The notes: a model not told the origin generated them from the letters alone. Counted from the first letter of the stretch, positions 24,472-33,103 are shown. The stretch is 64,000 bases of DNA from Collinsella sp. (GCA_018378775.1 JAGZWV010000002.1:1-64000); one strand, 5' to 3'. Numbers and translations: made by a program.

Positions 24472-25793
24472 TCGACACCGAGCACGTTAAATGCGACACC
24501 TGTACTGCCCCCGAGCCCATGGAGCTCGACGCCAGCGACGAGGCTTCGCGCGGCTGGCCCACCGTGGACATCGAGACCAACCCCTACAAGGGCCAGTTCC
24601 CGCTGTTCCAGCAGCACCCCGAGATCGCCTTCCTCGATAGCGCCGCCACCGCGCAGCGCCCCGCCTGCGTGCTCGACGCCGAGCGCGACTTCTACCAGCG
24701 TATGAACGCCAACCCCCTGCGCGGCCTGTACTCGCTGTCCGTCGAGGCCACCGATGCCATCGCGAAGGTCCGCCAGCAGATCGCCGACCTCATCGGCGCC
24801 GCCCAGGCCAACGAGGTCGTCTTCACCCGCAACACGAGCGAGTCGCTCAACCTGGTCGCCAAGAGCTTTGCACCCACGGTGCTCGAGCCCGGTGACGAGG
24901 TCGTCATCACCATCATGGAGCACCACTCCAACCTGATTCCGTGGCAGCAGGTCTGCCGCGAGACCGGCGCCAAGCTCGTCTACCTCTACCCTACCAAGAC
25001 CGGCCAGCTCACCACCGAGGAGGTTCTTGCCAAGGTGGGTCCCAAGACCAAGATTCTGGCCGTGGGTCAGGTTTCTAACGTGCTGGGCGTCGAGAACCCG
25101 GTCAAGAACCTCGGCAAGCTCGTCCACAAGTACGGCGGCTATCTGGTCGTCGACGGCGCGCAGTCGCTGCCGCACATGCCGGTCGATGTGGCCGACCTGG
25201 GAGCCGACTTCTTTGCCTTTAGCGCACACAAGGCCATGGGCCCCATGGGCATCGGCGTGCTGTGGGGCAAGATGGACCTGCTCAACGCCATGCCGCCCAT
25301 GCTCACCGGCGGCGAAATGATCGATTCGGTCACCGAGCAGGACGCCGTCTGGGCGCCCGTCCCCGAGAAATTCGAAGCCGGCACGCAGGACGCCGCCGGC
25401 ATCTTCGCCACGGGTGCGGCACTCGACTACCTGGTCAACACGGTGGGTTACGAGAACATCCAGGCCCGCGAGCAGGCACTCGTCCACTATCTGATGGGCG
25501 AACTCATGCAGCTCGACTTTGTCCAAATCATCGGTTCCATCTACTGGGACAACCACCACGGCGTTGTGAGCTTTAACGTCAAGGGAATTCACCCGCACGA
25601 CGTCGCGAGCATCATGGACATGGACGGCGTCTGCATCCGCGCCGGCCACCACTGCGCTCAGCCGCTGCTCACCTGGCTGGGCGTCGAGAACCTTGCCTGC
25701 TGCCGCGCCAGCGTGGCCTTCTACAACGACAAGGCCGACATCGACAAGTTCATCGCCGGCCTGCATCACGTTTGGAGCACGTTCAATGGGTAA
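24468..25793 (+). CDS. sufS: SufS, cysteine desulfurase
   Basis: A 441-residue class V PLP enzyme that takes sulfur from cysteine and passes it to SufU. The PLP lysine is in FFAFSAHKAMGPMGIGVLWG and the catalytic cysteine in CIRAGHHCAQPLL, both in group II (SufS) context. VVDGAQSLPHMPVDV holds the cofactor-binding aspartate. An N-terminal extension of about 35 residues (MIDTEHVKCDTCTAPEPMEL) with two cysteines in a C-X2-C pattern precedes the usual start of the fold, which is unusual. Confidence 0.95.
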   Translation: MIDTEHVKCDTCTAPEPMELDASDEASRGWPTVDIETNPYKGQFPLFQQHPEIAFLDSAATAQRPACVLDAERDFYQRMNANPLRGLYSLSVEATDAIAKVRQQIADLIGAAQANEVVFTRNTSESLNLVAKSFAPTVLEPGDEVVITIMEHHSNLIPWQQVCRETGAKLVYLYPTKTGQLTTEEVLAKVGPKTKILAVGQVSNVLGVENPVKNLGKLVHKYGGYLVVDGAQSLPHMPVDVADLGADFFAFSAHKAMGPMGIGVLWGKMDLLNAMPPMLTGGEMIDSVTEQDAVWAPVPEKFEAGTQDAAGIFATGAALDYLVNTVGYENIQAREQALVHYLMGELMQLDFVQIIGSIYWDNHHGVVSFNVKGIHPHDVASIMDMDGVCIRAGHHCAQPLLTWLGVENLACCRASVAFYNDKADIDKFIAGLHHVWSTFNG

Positions 25794-26220
25794 TCTGTAC
25801 ACCTCCACCACGTTTATGGAGCACAACTCGCACCCCGACTATAAGTACGAGATGGATGCCCCCACGCATGAGCACGACGGCATCAACCCCAGCTGTGGCG
25901 ACGAGCTCACCTTGCAGCTGCGTGTCGAGAAGGGCGTGATCGAGGAGGCCTCGTTTACCGGGCACGGCTGCGCCATCAGCCAGGCCAGCGCCGACATCAT
26001 GGCCGACCTCATCACCGGCGAGACGGTCGAGGAGGCTCGTCGCCTGGCAGGGCTTTTCCTGGCCATGATCCGCGGCGAGCAGCTCTCCGAGGAAGACCTG
26101 GAAGATTTGGACGAGGCCGCCCAGCTCCAGGACATTTCGCACATGCCCGCCCGCGTCAAATGCGCCGAGCTCGCCTGGCGCACCCTCGACGGCATGCTCG
26201 AGGGGCAAGCTAACCAGTAG
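25786..26220 (+). CDS. sufU: SufU, sulfur-transfer protein
   Basis: A 144-residue SufU-type protein. The three conserved zinc and sulfur-relay cysteines are present in NPSCGDEL, GHGCAISQAS and RVKCAELAW. In Gram-positive bacteria SufU accepts persulfide from SufS rather than acting as a scaffold. The ATG at 25786 overlaps the sufS stop by eight bases, which fixes the start; no in-frame alternative upstream fits the family. A strong terminator follows 30 bases after the stop, closing the operon. Confidence 0.94.
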   Translation: MGNLYTSTTFMEHNSHPDYKYEMDAPTHEHDGINPSCGDELTLQLRVEKGVIEEASFTGHGCAISQASADIMADLITGETVEEARRLAGLFLAMIRGEQLSEEDLEDLDEAAQLQDISHMPARVKCAELAWRTLDGMLEGQANQ

Positions 26221-26251
26221 CGTATGCCCCGAATCCAAGGTTTTTGATTGC

Positions 26252-26284
26252 AGAGCCGCCCGATACGGGCGGCTCTGTTTTTTC
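26252..26284 (+). terminator. Terminator of the suf operon
   Basis: A perfect 11-bp stem (AGAGCCGCCCG, loop ATA, CGGGCGGCTCT) is followed by GTTTTTT, 31 bases after the sufU stop. Confidence 0.92.
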
Positions 26285-26880
26285 CTAATGAGCACAGATG
26301 CACAAAGTCCGCGCGTCCGGCGCCCCGTCTGACATTTGCCTCACAGCCAGACGCGAACACGGGCGTTTTCCACAGCACCAAAGGCCTGCGGCAGGGCCCC
26401 GGGCCCGCCAAGCAATGTGCCAAGCCCCGTTCTGCGAAGCTCCGACTCGCTTCGCGCCTACCGCAGACGGGTCCCATAGGGAGCGGCGTGCATTTTTGCG
26501 AGTATTCAGCACGCCAAGCTGTGTGTATACACATCGAAAGCGTTAATCAACGTCTTTAGGCGCATATATATTGTGTTTTAGAACAAGCATCGCGGTCTGA
26601 CGGGACGCAGGCACGTGCTTCGGGGGCGCAACGGCGAGAATCAATAGCTTCGGGACCCGTATGTTGCAAGATTGCGGCGGTGCCGACAGCACCACGATGC
26701 TGAAAACTCGGTTTATTGCACGGCGCAGACGGGGGTAGGCACGGGCAAATCCGGACTGAGCCGTTATTTTATGCAAGATGGCGATTGTTCTATGCATATT
26801 AAGAAGTGCAGTTACCGTACCAAGCTTTTAAACGCTGGTTGCGGCGTATGGACGACCCCAGCTGCGGTGAACAGGCGACC
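26285..26880. other. Long intergenic stretch, nothing firm recognised
   Basis: About 600 bases between the suf terminator and the 3' end of the transposase gene. Short frames exist on both strands, but none has a ribosome site together with a family resemblance. Composition changes from GC-rich to mixed at about 26530. No tRNA, convincing hairpin or repeat shared with other parts of the window was found. Confidence 0.4.
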
Positions 26881-27693
26881 CTACATCACGTTTCCGCCAG
26901 CCCTCATCGCCGTTCGCGCGCGGGCGCGCACGATACGAGAGACGCTACTTTTGCCAATCCCGGTATAGCGCTCAATCTGGCGCACCGTGAAACCGGCATC
27001 GTGCAATCCAACAATAACGGTATCACGCTGCGCCGGCGGTGCAGTTTTAACCCCATTGAGCGGAACCCCGAGGCTCTTCGCCATCTTGTCGGCAAAGGCG
27101 TGGCGTTCCCACTCTGTCTCTTTCATATCGCACAGCGCCGGCTCGCTACCGTCGGGCGTCGAAAGCGAATAGGCAGCAAAGGCCTCGGCAGAACCAAAAA
27201 GCTCAAGCACGCAAGAAGGATCGCAAAATCCCCTCGTGGCATCTGCCGCATCACTGTCGTAAGCGCGCAGATGTTCCGCAAAGCTGCTCCAGGGATAACG
27301 CTCGATTAGGCTAACGCCCGCCTCCTGCGGATCGGCGTGTACGGAACGAATAGCCTCCATCACCTGCCAGTCGGTATCGAGCGAGCGCCGGTCAAAACGG
27401 TTCTGGAACAGATGGCCCGTGCGCCCCGTGTGTTTATTGAACCGCCGCGCGTACGTCAAGAGCAGCCGGTGCATCGCAGCGCTCATCCTGTCCTCGTAAT
27501 CTGCAAGCACCAAATGCACGTGATTGCCCATAAGGCACCAGGCGATAACCGTCACACCCTCCTCGCGGCAGCACTCGCGCATCAGCTCCAAAAACTCCCA
27601 CCGGTCTTCATCGCCCTCAAAGATGAGCTGCTTGCCCGCACCGCGAGCACAGACATGGTAAAAGCCGGTAACCGTTCTCCAAACGCGCTGCAT
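26881..27693 (-). CDS. Y1-type transposase, REP-associated (RAYT-like)
   Basis: A 270-residue protein with a Y1_Tnp-type domain (IS200-like HUH endonuclease superfamily). GFYHVCARGAGKQLIF and CLMGNHVHLVLADY are the first strands and the H-X-H metal site, and the tyrosine in LTYARRFNKHTG is the candidate nucleophile. The C-terminal part adds a helix-turn-helix, FTVRQIERYTGIGKSSVSRI. Proteins of this design are single-copy REP-associated transposases, thought to move short palindromic repeats. The ATG at 27693 is chosen for GAAGGGAG upstream; frames open further are not supported. Several intergenic palindrome families lie elsewhere in the window. Confidence 0.85.
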   Translation of the reverse strand: MQRVWRTVTGFYHVCARGAGKQLIFEGDEDRWEFLELMRECCREEGVTVIAWCLMGNHVHLVLADYEDRMSAAMHRLLLTYARRFNKHTGRTGHLFQNRFDRRSLDTDWQVMEAIRSVHADPQEAGVSLIERYPWSSFAEHLRAYDSDAADATRGFCDPSCVLELFGSAEAFAAYSLSTPDGSEPALCDMKETEWERHAFADKMAKSLGVPLNGVKTAPPAQRDTVIVGLHDAGFTVRQIERYTGIGKSSVSRIVRARARTAMRAGGNVM

Positions 27694-27906
27694 GGCGCTC
27701 CCTTCGCCGGGATCTGCTTGCCATCCAATACAGCACGATTGAAGCGTGCCATCAAAACATTCACGCAAAACAATACACTCGCGCGGCCAAAGGCAGTAAA
27801 CAGGCGGCGAACGGCACCGTTGCAACAGGTCAACCCCTGCAACACTTACAAGAGCCGACCAAAAGCTTGCCCAAGACGGACCCCCTCTACGGAAGTTCAC
27901 GACCAC

Positions 27907-28096
27907 AGAACATAGAGTTAAACCGTTTCAATTAAAACTTCCGGACTTCTCGCTACGAAAACTGAGCCGTTCGCCGAATATTCCGTGCATTTCGCGGTAT
28001 TATAGGGGCTGCATGTCATGTCCCTTTCGAAGGGTCGCCCGGCAATCGCCAGCCACGACCCCCAGACGGGACGCCAACACGATAGAGAGGAGAGGC
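27907..28096 (+). promoter_or_regulatory. Probable promoter region of the Fe-S scaffold/GGGtGRT operon
   Basis: TATTAT near 27998 in a TATTATAGG context is a good -10 element; a -35 match at normal spacing is weak. A purine-rich ribosome site (AGAGGAGAGG) ends the region just before the ATG at 28097. The two genes downstream have the codon bias of highly expressed genes. Confidence 0.45.
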
Positions 28097-28831
28097 ATGC
28101 AGTACTCACAGGAAGTGGAGAACATGTGCCCCGTTGCCAAGGGTGCATACCACGGCCCCGCACCCATCCCCGAGGAGGGCAAGTGGGTCCAGGCTAAGGA
28201 GATTTCCGACATCTCCGGTCTTACGCACGGTGTGGGTTGGTGCGCACCTCAGCAGGGCGCCTGCAAGCTCACGCTGAACGTCAAGGACGGCATCATCGAG
28301 GAGGCCCTCGTTGAGACCATCGGCTGCTCGGGCATGACCCACTCTGCCGCCATGGCTTCCGAGATCCTTCCCGGTAAGACCATCCTCGAGGCCCTCAACA
28401 CCGACCTCGTCTGCGACGCCATCAACGTTGCTATGCGCGAGATCTTCCTGCAGATCGTTTACGGCCGCAGCCAGACCGCGTTCTCCGAGGGCGGCCTGCC
28501 CGTGGGCGCCTCCCTCGACGACCTCGGCAAGGGCCTTCGCTCTCAGGTCGGCACCATGTTCGGCACCAAGGCCAAGGGCGCTCGTTACCTCGAGCTCGCT
28601 CAGGGCTACGTCACCCGCATGGCTCTCAACGACAAGAACGAGATCATCGCGTTCGAGTTCCTGAACCTCGGCAAGTTCACCGACGCCGTCAAGGCCGGTA
28701 AGACCCCCGAGGAGGCCATCGCTGGCGCTATGGGCCACTATGGTCAGTGGGAGAATGCTGCCAAGTACATCGACCCGCGCACCGACGAGGAGACTCACTC
28801 CGTCGCCAGCGTGTTCCCGGTTCACGAGTAG
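28097..28831 (+). CDS. IscU-like Fe-S assembly scaffold-related protein
   Basis: A 244-residue protein of the family that accompanies GGGtGRT proteins and is commonly annotated as an iron-sulfur cluster assembly scaffold. It contains an IscU/NifU-like region (GACKLTLNVKDGIIEEALVE) and TIGCSGMTHSAAMASEI, where the cysteine corresponds to a cluster or sulfur ligand; another cysteine is in GWCAPQQGACK. The C-terminal 120 residues are specific to this family. The ATG at 28097 has AGGAGAGG immediately upstream. It is followed after 18 bases by the GGGtGRT gene, with a common terminator. The molecular role is not established. Confidence 0.82.
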   Translation: MQYSQEVENMCPVAKGAYHGPAPIPEEGKWVQAKEISDISGLTHGVGWCAPQQGACKLTLNVKDGIIEEALVETIGCSGMTHSAAMASEILPGKTILEALNTDLVCDAINVAMREIFLQIVYGRSQTAFSEGGLPVGASLDDLGKGLRSQVGTMFGTKAKGARYLELAQGYVTRMALNDKNEIIAFEFLNLGKFTDAVKAGKTPEEAIAGAMGHYGQWENAAKYIDPRTDEETHSVASVFPVHE

Positions 28832-28849
28832 AAAGGGAGGGAAATAACT

Positions 28850-29854
28850 ATGACTGTTACGTTCGAAGGTTACGAGCGCCGCGCTGACAAGATCAACAAG
28901 TGCCTCGCCGACAACGGCATCGCCTCCCTCGAGGAAGCTCTGCAGATCTGCACCGACAAGGGCTTCAACCCGCGTGAGATCGTCAACAACACCCAGTCCA
29001 TCGCCTTCCAGAACGCTGAGTGGGCCTACACCCTCGGCTGTGCTCTCGCTGTCAAGCGTGGCGCCAAGTCCGCTTCTGAGGCTGCCGCCATCATCGGCGA
29101 GGGCATCCAGGCCTTCACCGTTCCCGGCTCCGTCGCCGAGGACCGCAAGGTTGGTCTGGGCCACGGCAACCTGGGCGCTATGCTGCTCTCCGACGACACC
29201 GAGTGCTTCGCCTTCCTGGCCGGCCACGAGTCCTTCGCTGCCGCTGAGGGCGCTATCGGCCTGGCTCTGAACGCCAACAAGGCTCGCAAGAAGCCGCTGC
29301 GCGTTATCCTCAACGGTCTGGGCAAGGACGCCGCTCAGATCATCGCCCGCATCAACGGCTTCACCTATGTGAAGACCCAGTTCGACTACTACACGGGCGA
29401 GCTCAAGGTCGTCGAGACCATCCCCTACTCCGATGGTCCCCGCGCTGCCGTTAACTGCTACGGCTCCGACGACGTCCGCGAGGGCGTTGCCATCATGTGG
29501 CACGAGAACGTCGACATCTCGATCACCGGTAACTCCACCAACCCCACGCGCTTCCAGCACCCCGTCGCTGGCACCTACAAGAAGGAGCGCATCGAGGCTG
29601 GCAAGAAGTACTTCTCCGTCGCTTCTGGTGGCGGCACTGGCCGCACCCTGCACCCGGACAACATGGGCGCCGGCCCTGCCTCTTACGGCATGACCGACAC
29701 CATGGGCCGTATGCACTCCGACGCCCAGTTCGCCGGTTCTTCCTCCGTGCCTGCGCACGTCGACATGATGGGTCTCATCGGCATGGGCAACAACCCCATG
29801 GTTGGTGCCACCGTCGCCTGCGCTGTCGCCGTCGAGGAGGCCCTCAAGGCCTAA
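28850..29854 (+). CDS. GGGtGRT protein
   Basis: A 334-residue protein named after its invariant motif, seen here as ASGGGTGRTLHPDNMGAG. Other conserved stretches are GLGHGNLGAMLLSDDTECFA and SSVPAHVDMMGLIGMGNNPM. The family is widespread in anaerobes and nearly always encoded beside an IscU-like protein, as here, but has no assigned reaction. AAAGGGAGGG precedes the ATG. Codon use is very biased (Cys, Gly and Ala codons ending in C or T), indicating high expression. No signal peptide or membrane helix. Confidence 0.88.
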   Translation: MTVTFEGYERRADKINKCLADNGIASLEEALQICTDKGFNPREIVNNTQSIAFQNAEWAYTLGCALAVKRGAKSASEAAAIIGEGIQAFTVPGSVAEDRKVGLGHGNLGAMLLSDDTECFAFLAGHESFAAAEGAIGLALNANKARKKPLRVILNGLGKDAAQIIARINGFTYVKTQFDYYTGELKVVETIPYSDGPRAAVNCYGSDDVREGVAIMWHENVDISITGNSTNPTRFQHPVAGTYKKERIEAGKKYFSVASGGGTGRTLHPDNMGAGPASYGMTDTMGRMHSDAQFAGSSSVPAHVDMMGLIGMGNNPMVGATVACAVAVEEALKA

Positions 29855-29889
29855 TCGCGCCCGCGCGATGCTCATATAGTTGAGCTTTG

Positions 29890-29922
29890 GAGCCGCTACC
29901 TTTCGAGGTAGCGGCTCTTTTT
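29890..29922 (+). terminator. Terminator after the GGGtGRT gene
   Basis: An 11-bp perfect stem (GAGCCGCTACC, loop TTTCGA, GGTAGCGGCTC) with TTTTT, 35 bases after the stop codon. Confidence 0.93.
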
Positions 29923-29972
29923 GTTTGCCCCGTCTCAAATTGGTTACTCTTATTAAAGGGTCCGATGTATCA

Positions 29973-30037
29973 GTTGTGGTGAAATACGGACTGAATTGCA
30001 TCCATACAGGCCAAAACAGTCCGTATTCCACCGCAAC
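29973..30037. repeat. Long-armed inverted repeat
   Basis: Two 21-base arms at 29973-29993 and 30017-30037 are complementary at 19 positions; the shared innermost part is ATACGGACTG / CAGTCCGTAT. The loop is 23 bases. There is no T-run, so it is not a typical terminator. It sits between the GGGtGRT terminator and the flavoprotein gene. Confidence 0.75.
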
Positions 30038-30175
30038 TTATCAAATGGGCCGACCGAAGTGGCCGAGTCCACCTGACGCCCACCTGCCATATTTGCCCTT
30101 TACCGATTTGCCGAGTCTTTGCGACCCCATTGCCGATCACCCGTGCGACAATGCGCCGGACGAGAAAGGAAGCCA

Positions 30176-31702
30176 ATGGAATCGACTGATGTACTGGTAA
30201 TTGGATCTGGCATTGCGGGCCTTTGCGCCGCCATCGAAGCGGCATGTACAGGTGCAGCCGTCACTGTGGCAAGCGCCGGCAAAACCATGAGCGGATCGAG
30301 CTTTTTCCCGGGCACCTGGGGCCTGGGCCTTATTGGCCCCGTCGACGAAGGCGACGAGCAGGACCTCATCGACACCATCCAGGCCGTGGGCGGCGGCGTT
30401 GCCGACCCTACGCTCGTCCAGACGTTTGTCCACGGTATTCCTCAGGCGATTGACTGGCTCGAGCAGGATCTGGGTGTTGAGCTCCAGCGTCCGCAAAGCG
30501 CTGAGAGCGCTCAGCAAAAGCAGTTTATCCCCTGCTTTGACCACAAGACGCGCATGTGGCGCGGTCTCACCCGCAAGCCCCTTGAGGACGCTCTGACGAC
30601 CTGGATCGAGTCGCTCGGCATTCGCCTGCTCCCCCGCCATGAGCTTATCGACCTTATTGAGGACACGAACGGCAGAATCACTGGAACCGTGCTCTACAAC
30701 CTCACCGAAGATCGAATCGTGCCCTTTGCTGCCAAGGCCACGATCATCGCAGCCGGTGGCACAGGCGGCCTGTTCGAGCGCAGCCTTACGTCGGCCGATG
30801 TGCTCAGCTCCTCGCAAGCCATCGCATTGGCGCACGGCGCATCGCTTACCAATATAGAGTTCATGCAGATGATGCCCGGCCTCATCGAGCCCAAGCGAAA
30901 CCTGGTCTTCAACGAGAAAACCTGGCGCTACGTACATGTAGACCAGCCGGCAGATATTACCGACGACAAGCTGGACGACCTGCTCGAGCAGCGCTCTGGA
31001 TATGGTCCCTTCACGTCACGCTTGGCCTCCCGCGCTATCGATCTCGTCATCGATCAGGCAGGTGCCGAAGGTCTGGCACTCCACTACGACTTCCCCCGCG
31101 AGGATATCCCAGAGTTTGTGCAGACCTTTGCCAACTGGCTGCAAGACGAGCACGGCATCGCCCCGACTGACGAGATGCGCGTTGCGATGTACGCCCACGC
31201 CGCTAACGGCGGTATTAAGATCGATAAGACTGCGCACACGGGCGTTGAGGGCCTCTACGCTTGCGGCGAGGCGACAGGCGGCATGCACGGCGCCGACCGC
31301 ATTGGTGGCTTGTCAAGTGCCAACGGCATCGTATTCGGACGCATCGCAGGCGCATCGGCAGCCCTTGCAGCGCAGCAAGAGCCTGAGACAGCCCTGATGG
31401 CGGATATCGACCTCCCCCACTACGGCATTGCCACAACAGATGCCGAACGCCTGACACACGGCCTTAAGCACACGATGAGCACCTATTGCATGATCAACCG
31501 CACCGAGACGGGCCTATCCGAGGCATTACACGAGCTTGAGGGCTTGAAGACAGAGGCAACGACCTTGAGCACACAGAAAGCCCAGGACAGCGAAGTCGCA
31601 GCCCTCGCCCGCCTGCAATCGCAGATTCAACTAGCACAGGAAATGGTCAAAGCCATGCGTAAGCGAACCGAAAGTCTCGGATCGCACTATCGAGCGGATT
31701 AA
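30176..31702 (+). CDS. FAD-binding protein, NadB / fumarate-reductase-flavoprotein-like
   Basis: A 508-residue flavoprotein. The N-terminal dinucleotide-binding motif is VLVIGSGIAGLCAAIEAA. The C-terminal FAD site is TGVEGLYACGEATGGMHGAD followed by RIGGLSSANGIVFG, characteristic of L-aspartate oxidase and of soluble fumarate reductase flavoproteins. HAANGGIKID is the substrate/FAD capping region. AAAGGA precedes the ATG at 30176. It has no nadA or nadC beside it and no iron-sulfur or cytochrome partner, so electron acceptor and substrate are open: aspartate oxidase, a fumarate reductase or another 2-oxo/enoate reductase are all possible. Confidence 0.75.
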   Translation: MESTDVLVIGSGIAGLCAAIEAACTGAAVTVASAGKTMSGSSFFPGTWGLGLIGPVDEGDEQDLIDTIQAVGGGVADPTLVQTFVHGIPQAIDWLEQDLGVELQRPQSAESAQQKQFIPCFDHKTRMWRGLTRKPLEDALTTWIESLGIRLLPRHELIDLIEDTNGRITGTVLYNLTEDRIVPFAAKATIIAAGGTGGLFERSLTSADVLSSSQAIALAHGASLTNIEFMQMMPGLIEPKRNLVFNEKTWRYVHVDQPADITDDKLDDLLEQRSGYGPFTSRLASRAIDLVIDQAGAEGLALHYDFPREDIPEFVQTFANWLQDEHGIAPTDEMRVAMYAHAANGGIKIDKTAHTGVEGLYACGEATGGMHGADRIGGLSSANGIVFGRIAGASAALAAQQEPETALMADIDLPHYGIATTDAERLTHGLKHTMSTYCMINRTETGLSEALHELEGLKTEATTLSTQKAQDSEVAALARLQSQIQLAQEMVKAMRKRTESLGSHYRAD

Positions 31703-31747
31703 ACTGGACACCTATCTAAAGCAGAACACAACTAATCGATATCTATG

Positions 31748-31780
31748 GGCCCCGCGAGCTCGAAGTGGCTCGGGGCTCAT
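31748..31780 (+). terminator. Weak terminator candidate after the flavoprotein gene
   Basis: GCCCCGCGAGC and GGCTCGGGGC can pair with one bulge; the following bases, TCATTCGTG, lack a full T-run. Confidence 0.4.
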
Positions 31781-31863
31781 TCGTGTCCGCACGGCAGCGT
31801 ATCCTTATTCTAAATACAGAGCGGGCAAAGCCCGCATAAACAATAGACCAGCGAGGAGGAGAT

Positions 31864-32724
31864 ATGGACAGTAGAGATATCGAGAAGTGGCGTGTCGAAC
31901 TTGATAGCTACGCCAATGTGGAAGACGGCGTTGAGTATTGGCTCGCACGCGATTTAATGGAACCCATGGGATACACTCGATGGGAGAACTTCGCCGAAGT
32001 TGTTAAGAGGGCAAAAGTCTCGTGCGAAACAAACAAAACTCCAGTTGATTCCCATTTTCGTGACACCACGAAAATGGTAACTGCCGGTGTCGCCGCTCGC
32101 GCGGTTAAAGACTACAAACTTACGCGCTATGCATGCTATTTAATCGCCCAGAACGGAGACCCAAACAAGCCAGAGATCGCGCTCGCACAGGCATACTTCG
32201 CCGTGCAGACCCGCCGCCAAGAGCTCATAGAGCAGCGCTTTGCAGAGATTCAGCGCTTGCAGGCGCGCCACTCGCTATCCGATTCAGAGAAACAGCTCTC
32301 GGGTATTGCGTTCAAACGCGGCGTGGACTCCAAAGGATTCGCGATCATCAAGTCGAAGGGCGATGAAGCGTTATTCGGCGGTAGAAGCACGGCGGAAATG
32401 AAGCAGCAGCTCGGCGTACCCAAGAGCACGGCATTGGCGGACAGGTTAGCCGATGTCCTCATCAAAGCAAAGGACCTTACGAACTCGATGACGGCCTTCA
32501 ACGCCGAGGAACACGACCTGTACGGCCTGGACCAGATCAAACAAGAGCACGTCGAGAACAACACAAGCGTGCGTGGCAGCCTCATCGACCGCGGAATTGT
32601 CCCCGAGAACCTACCACCTGCCGAGGATACAAAAAAGCTCGAGCGTCGCGTGAAGGCAGACGAGAAGAAACTCAAGGAGGGTACTGACGGTTTTACCGAT
32701 CCCCAGGGTAGACTCGATCTGTGA
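31864..32724 (+). CDS. dinD: DinD-like DNA-damage-inducible protein
   Basis: A 286-residue protein matching DinD/OrfB-type proteins. The N-terminal BRO-like part reads EYWLARDLMEPMGYTRWENF and ARAVKDYKLTRYACYLIAQN. The middle, SKGFAIIKSKGDEALFGG with MKQQLGVPKSTALADRL, is diagnostic for DinD. In E. coli DinD is SOS-induced and inhibits RecA-mediated strand exchange; a RecA link here is inference. GAGGAGGAG precedes the ATG. No LexA box could be recognised upstream. It stands alone next to a tRNA cluster on the opposite strand. Confidence 0.88.
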   Translation: MDSRDIEKWRVELDSYANVEDGVEYWLARDLMEPMGYTRWENFAEVVKRAKVSCETNKTPVDSHFRDTTKMVTAGVAARAVKDYKLTRYACYLIAQNGDPNKPEIALAQAYFAVQTRRQELIEQRFAEIQRLQARHSLSDSEKQLSGIAFKRGVDSKGFAIIKSKGDEALFGGRSTAEMKQQLGVPKSTALADRLADVLIKAKDLTNSMTAFNAEEHDLYGLDQIKQEHVENNTSVRGSLIDRGIVPENLPPAEDTKKLERRVKADEKKLKEGTDGFTDPQGRLDL

Positions 32725-32766
32725 AAGCGGCTGTGCCCCGACGGGTTCGACCCCATGTAAGGTCAA

Positions 32767-32799
32767 CAAAAAAGCGACCAGCCTATGCCAGTCGCTTTA
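32767..32799 (-). terminator. Terminator of the tRNA cluster
   Basis: On the minus strand AAAGCGAC and GTCGCTTT form a stem followed by more T residues, 13 bases beyond the last tRNA. Confidence 0.75.
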
Positions 32800-32811
32800 A
32801 CAATCTTTGGG

Positions 32812-32884
32812 TGGGCCGTCAGGGGGTCGAACCCTGGACCTTGGGATTAAGAGTCCCCTGCTCTACCAACTGAGCTAACGACCC
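32812..32884 (-). tRNA. tRNA-Lys (CTT)
   Basis: A 73-base cloverleaf: acceptor GGGTCGT with ACGGCCC, D-arm GCTCAGTTGGTAGAGC, anticodon loop CTCTTAA giving CTT, and T-arm loop GGTTCGAACC. Identical to the copy at 32931-33003. CCA is not encoded. Confidence 0.97.
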
Positions 32885-32930
32885 AAAGCTAAAGTCCGTT
32901 GTGGCGGACTTTAGAGGAGATATCGTGTGG

Positions 32931-33003
32931 TGGGCCGTCAGGGGGTCGAACCCTGGACCTTGGGATTAAGAGTCCCCTGCTCTACCAACTGAGCTAACGA
33001 CCC
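32931..33003 (-). tRNA. tRNA-Lys (CTT), second copy
   Basis: The same 73 bases as the neighbouring copy, anticodon CTT, separated by 46 bases. Both lie downstream of tRNA-His on the minus strand and are probably one transcript. Confidence 0.97.
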
Positions 33004-33028
33004 GATATCAACACGAAGCAAGAACTGG

Positions 33029-33103
33029 GGTGGGTAAAGGGACTCGAACCCTCGACCTACGGGACCACAACCCGTCGCTCTAGCCAACTGAGCTACACCC
33101 ACC
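33029..33103 (-). tRNA. tRNA-His (GTG)
   Basis: Cloverleaf with anticodon loop TTGTGGT (GTG). The extra G at -1 facing C73, diagnostic for tRNA-His, is encoded. It is the first gene of the three-tRNA cluster. Confidence 0.96.

Noticed and set aside
26543..26797. 84-codon minus-strand frame in the long gap
   Set aside because: Amino-acid composition is irregular, no ribosome site fits, and there is no resemblance to a known family.
32812..33103. tRNA cluster as integration site of a genomic island
   Set aside because: No integrase gene and no repeated tRNA 3' fragment (attachment site) were seen; the second tRNA-Lys is complete, not a partial att duplicate.
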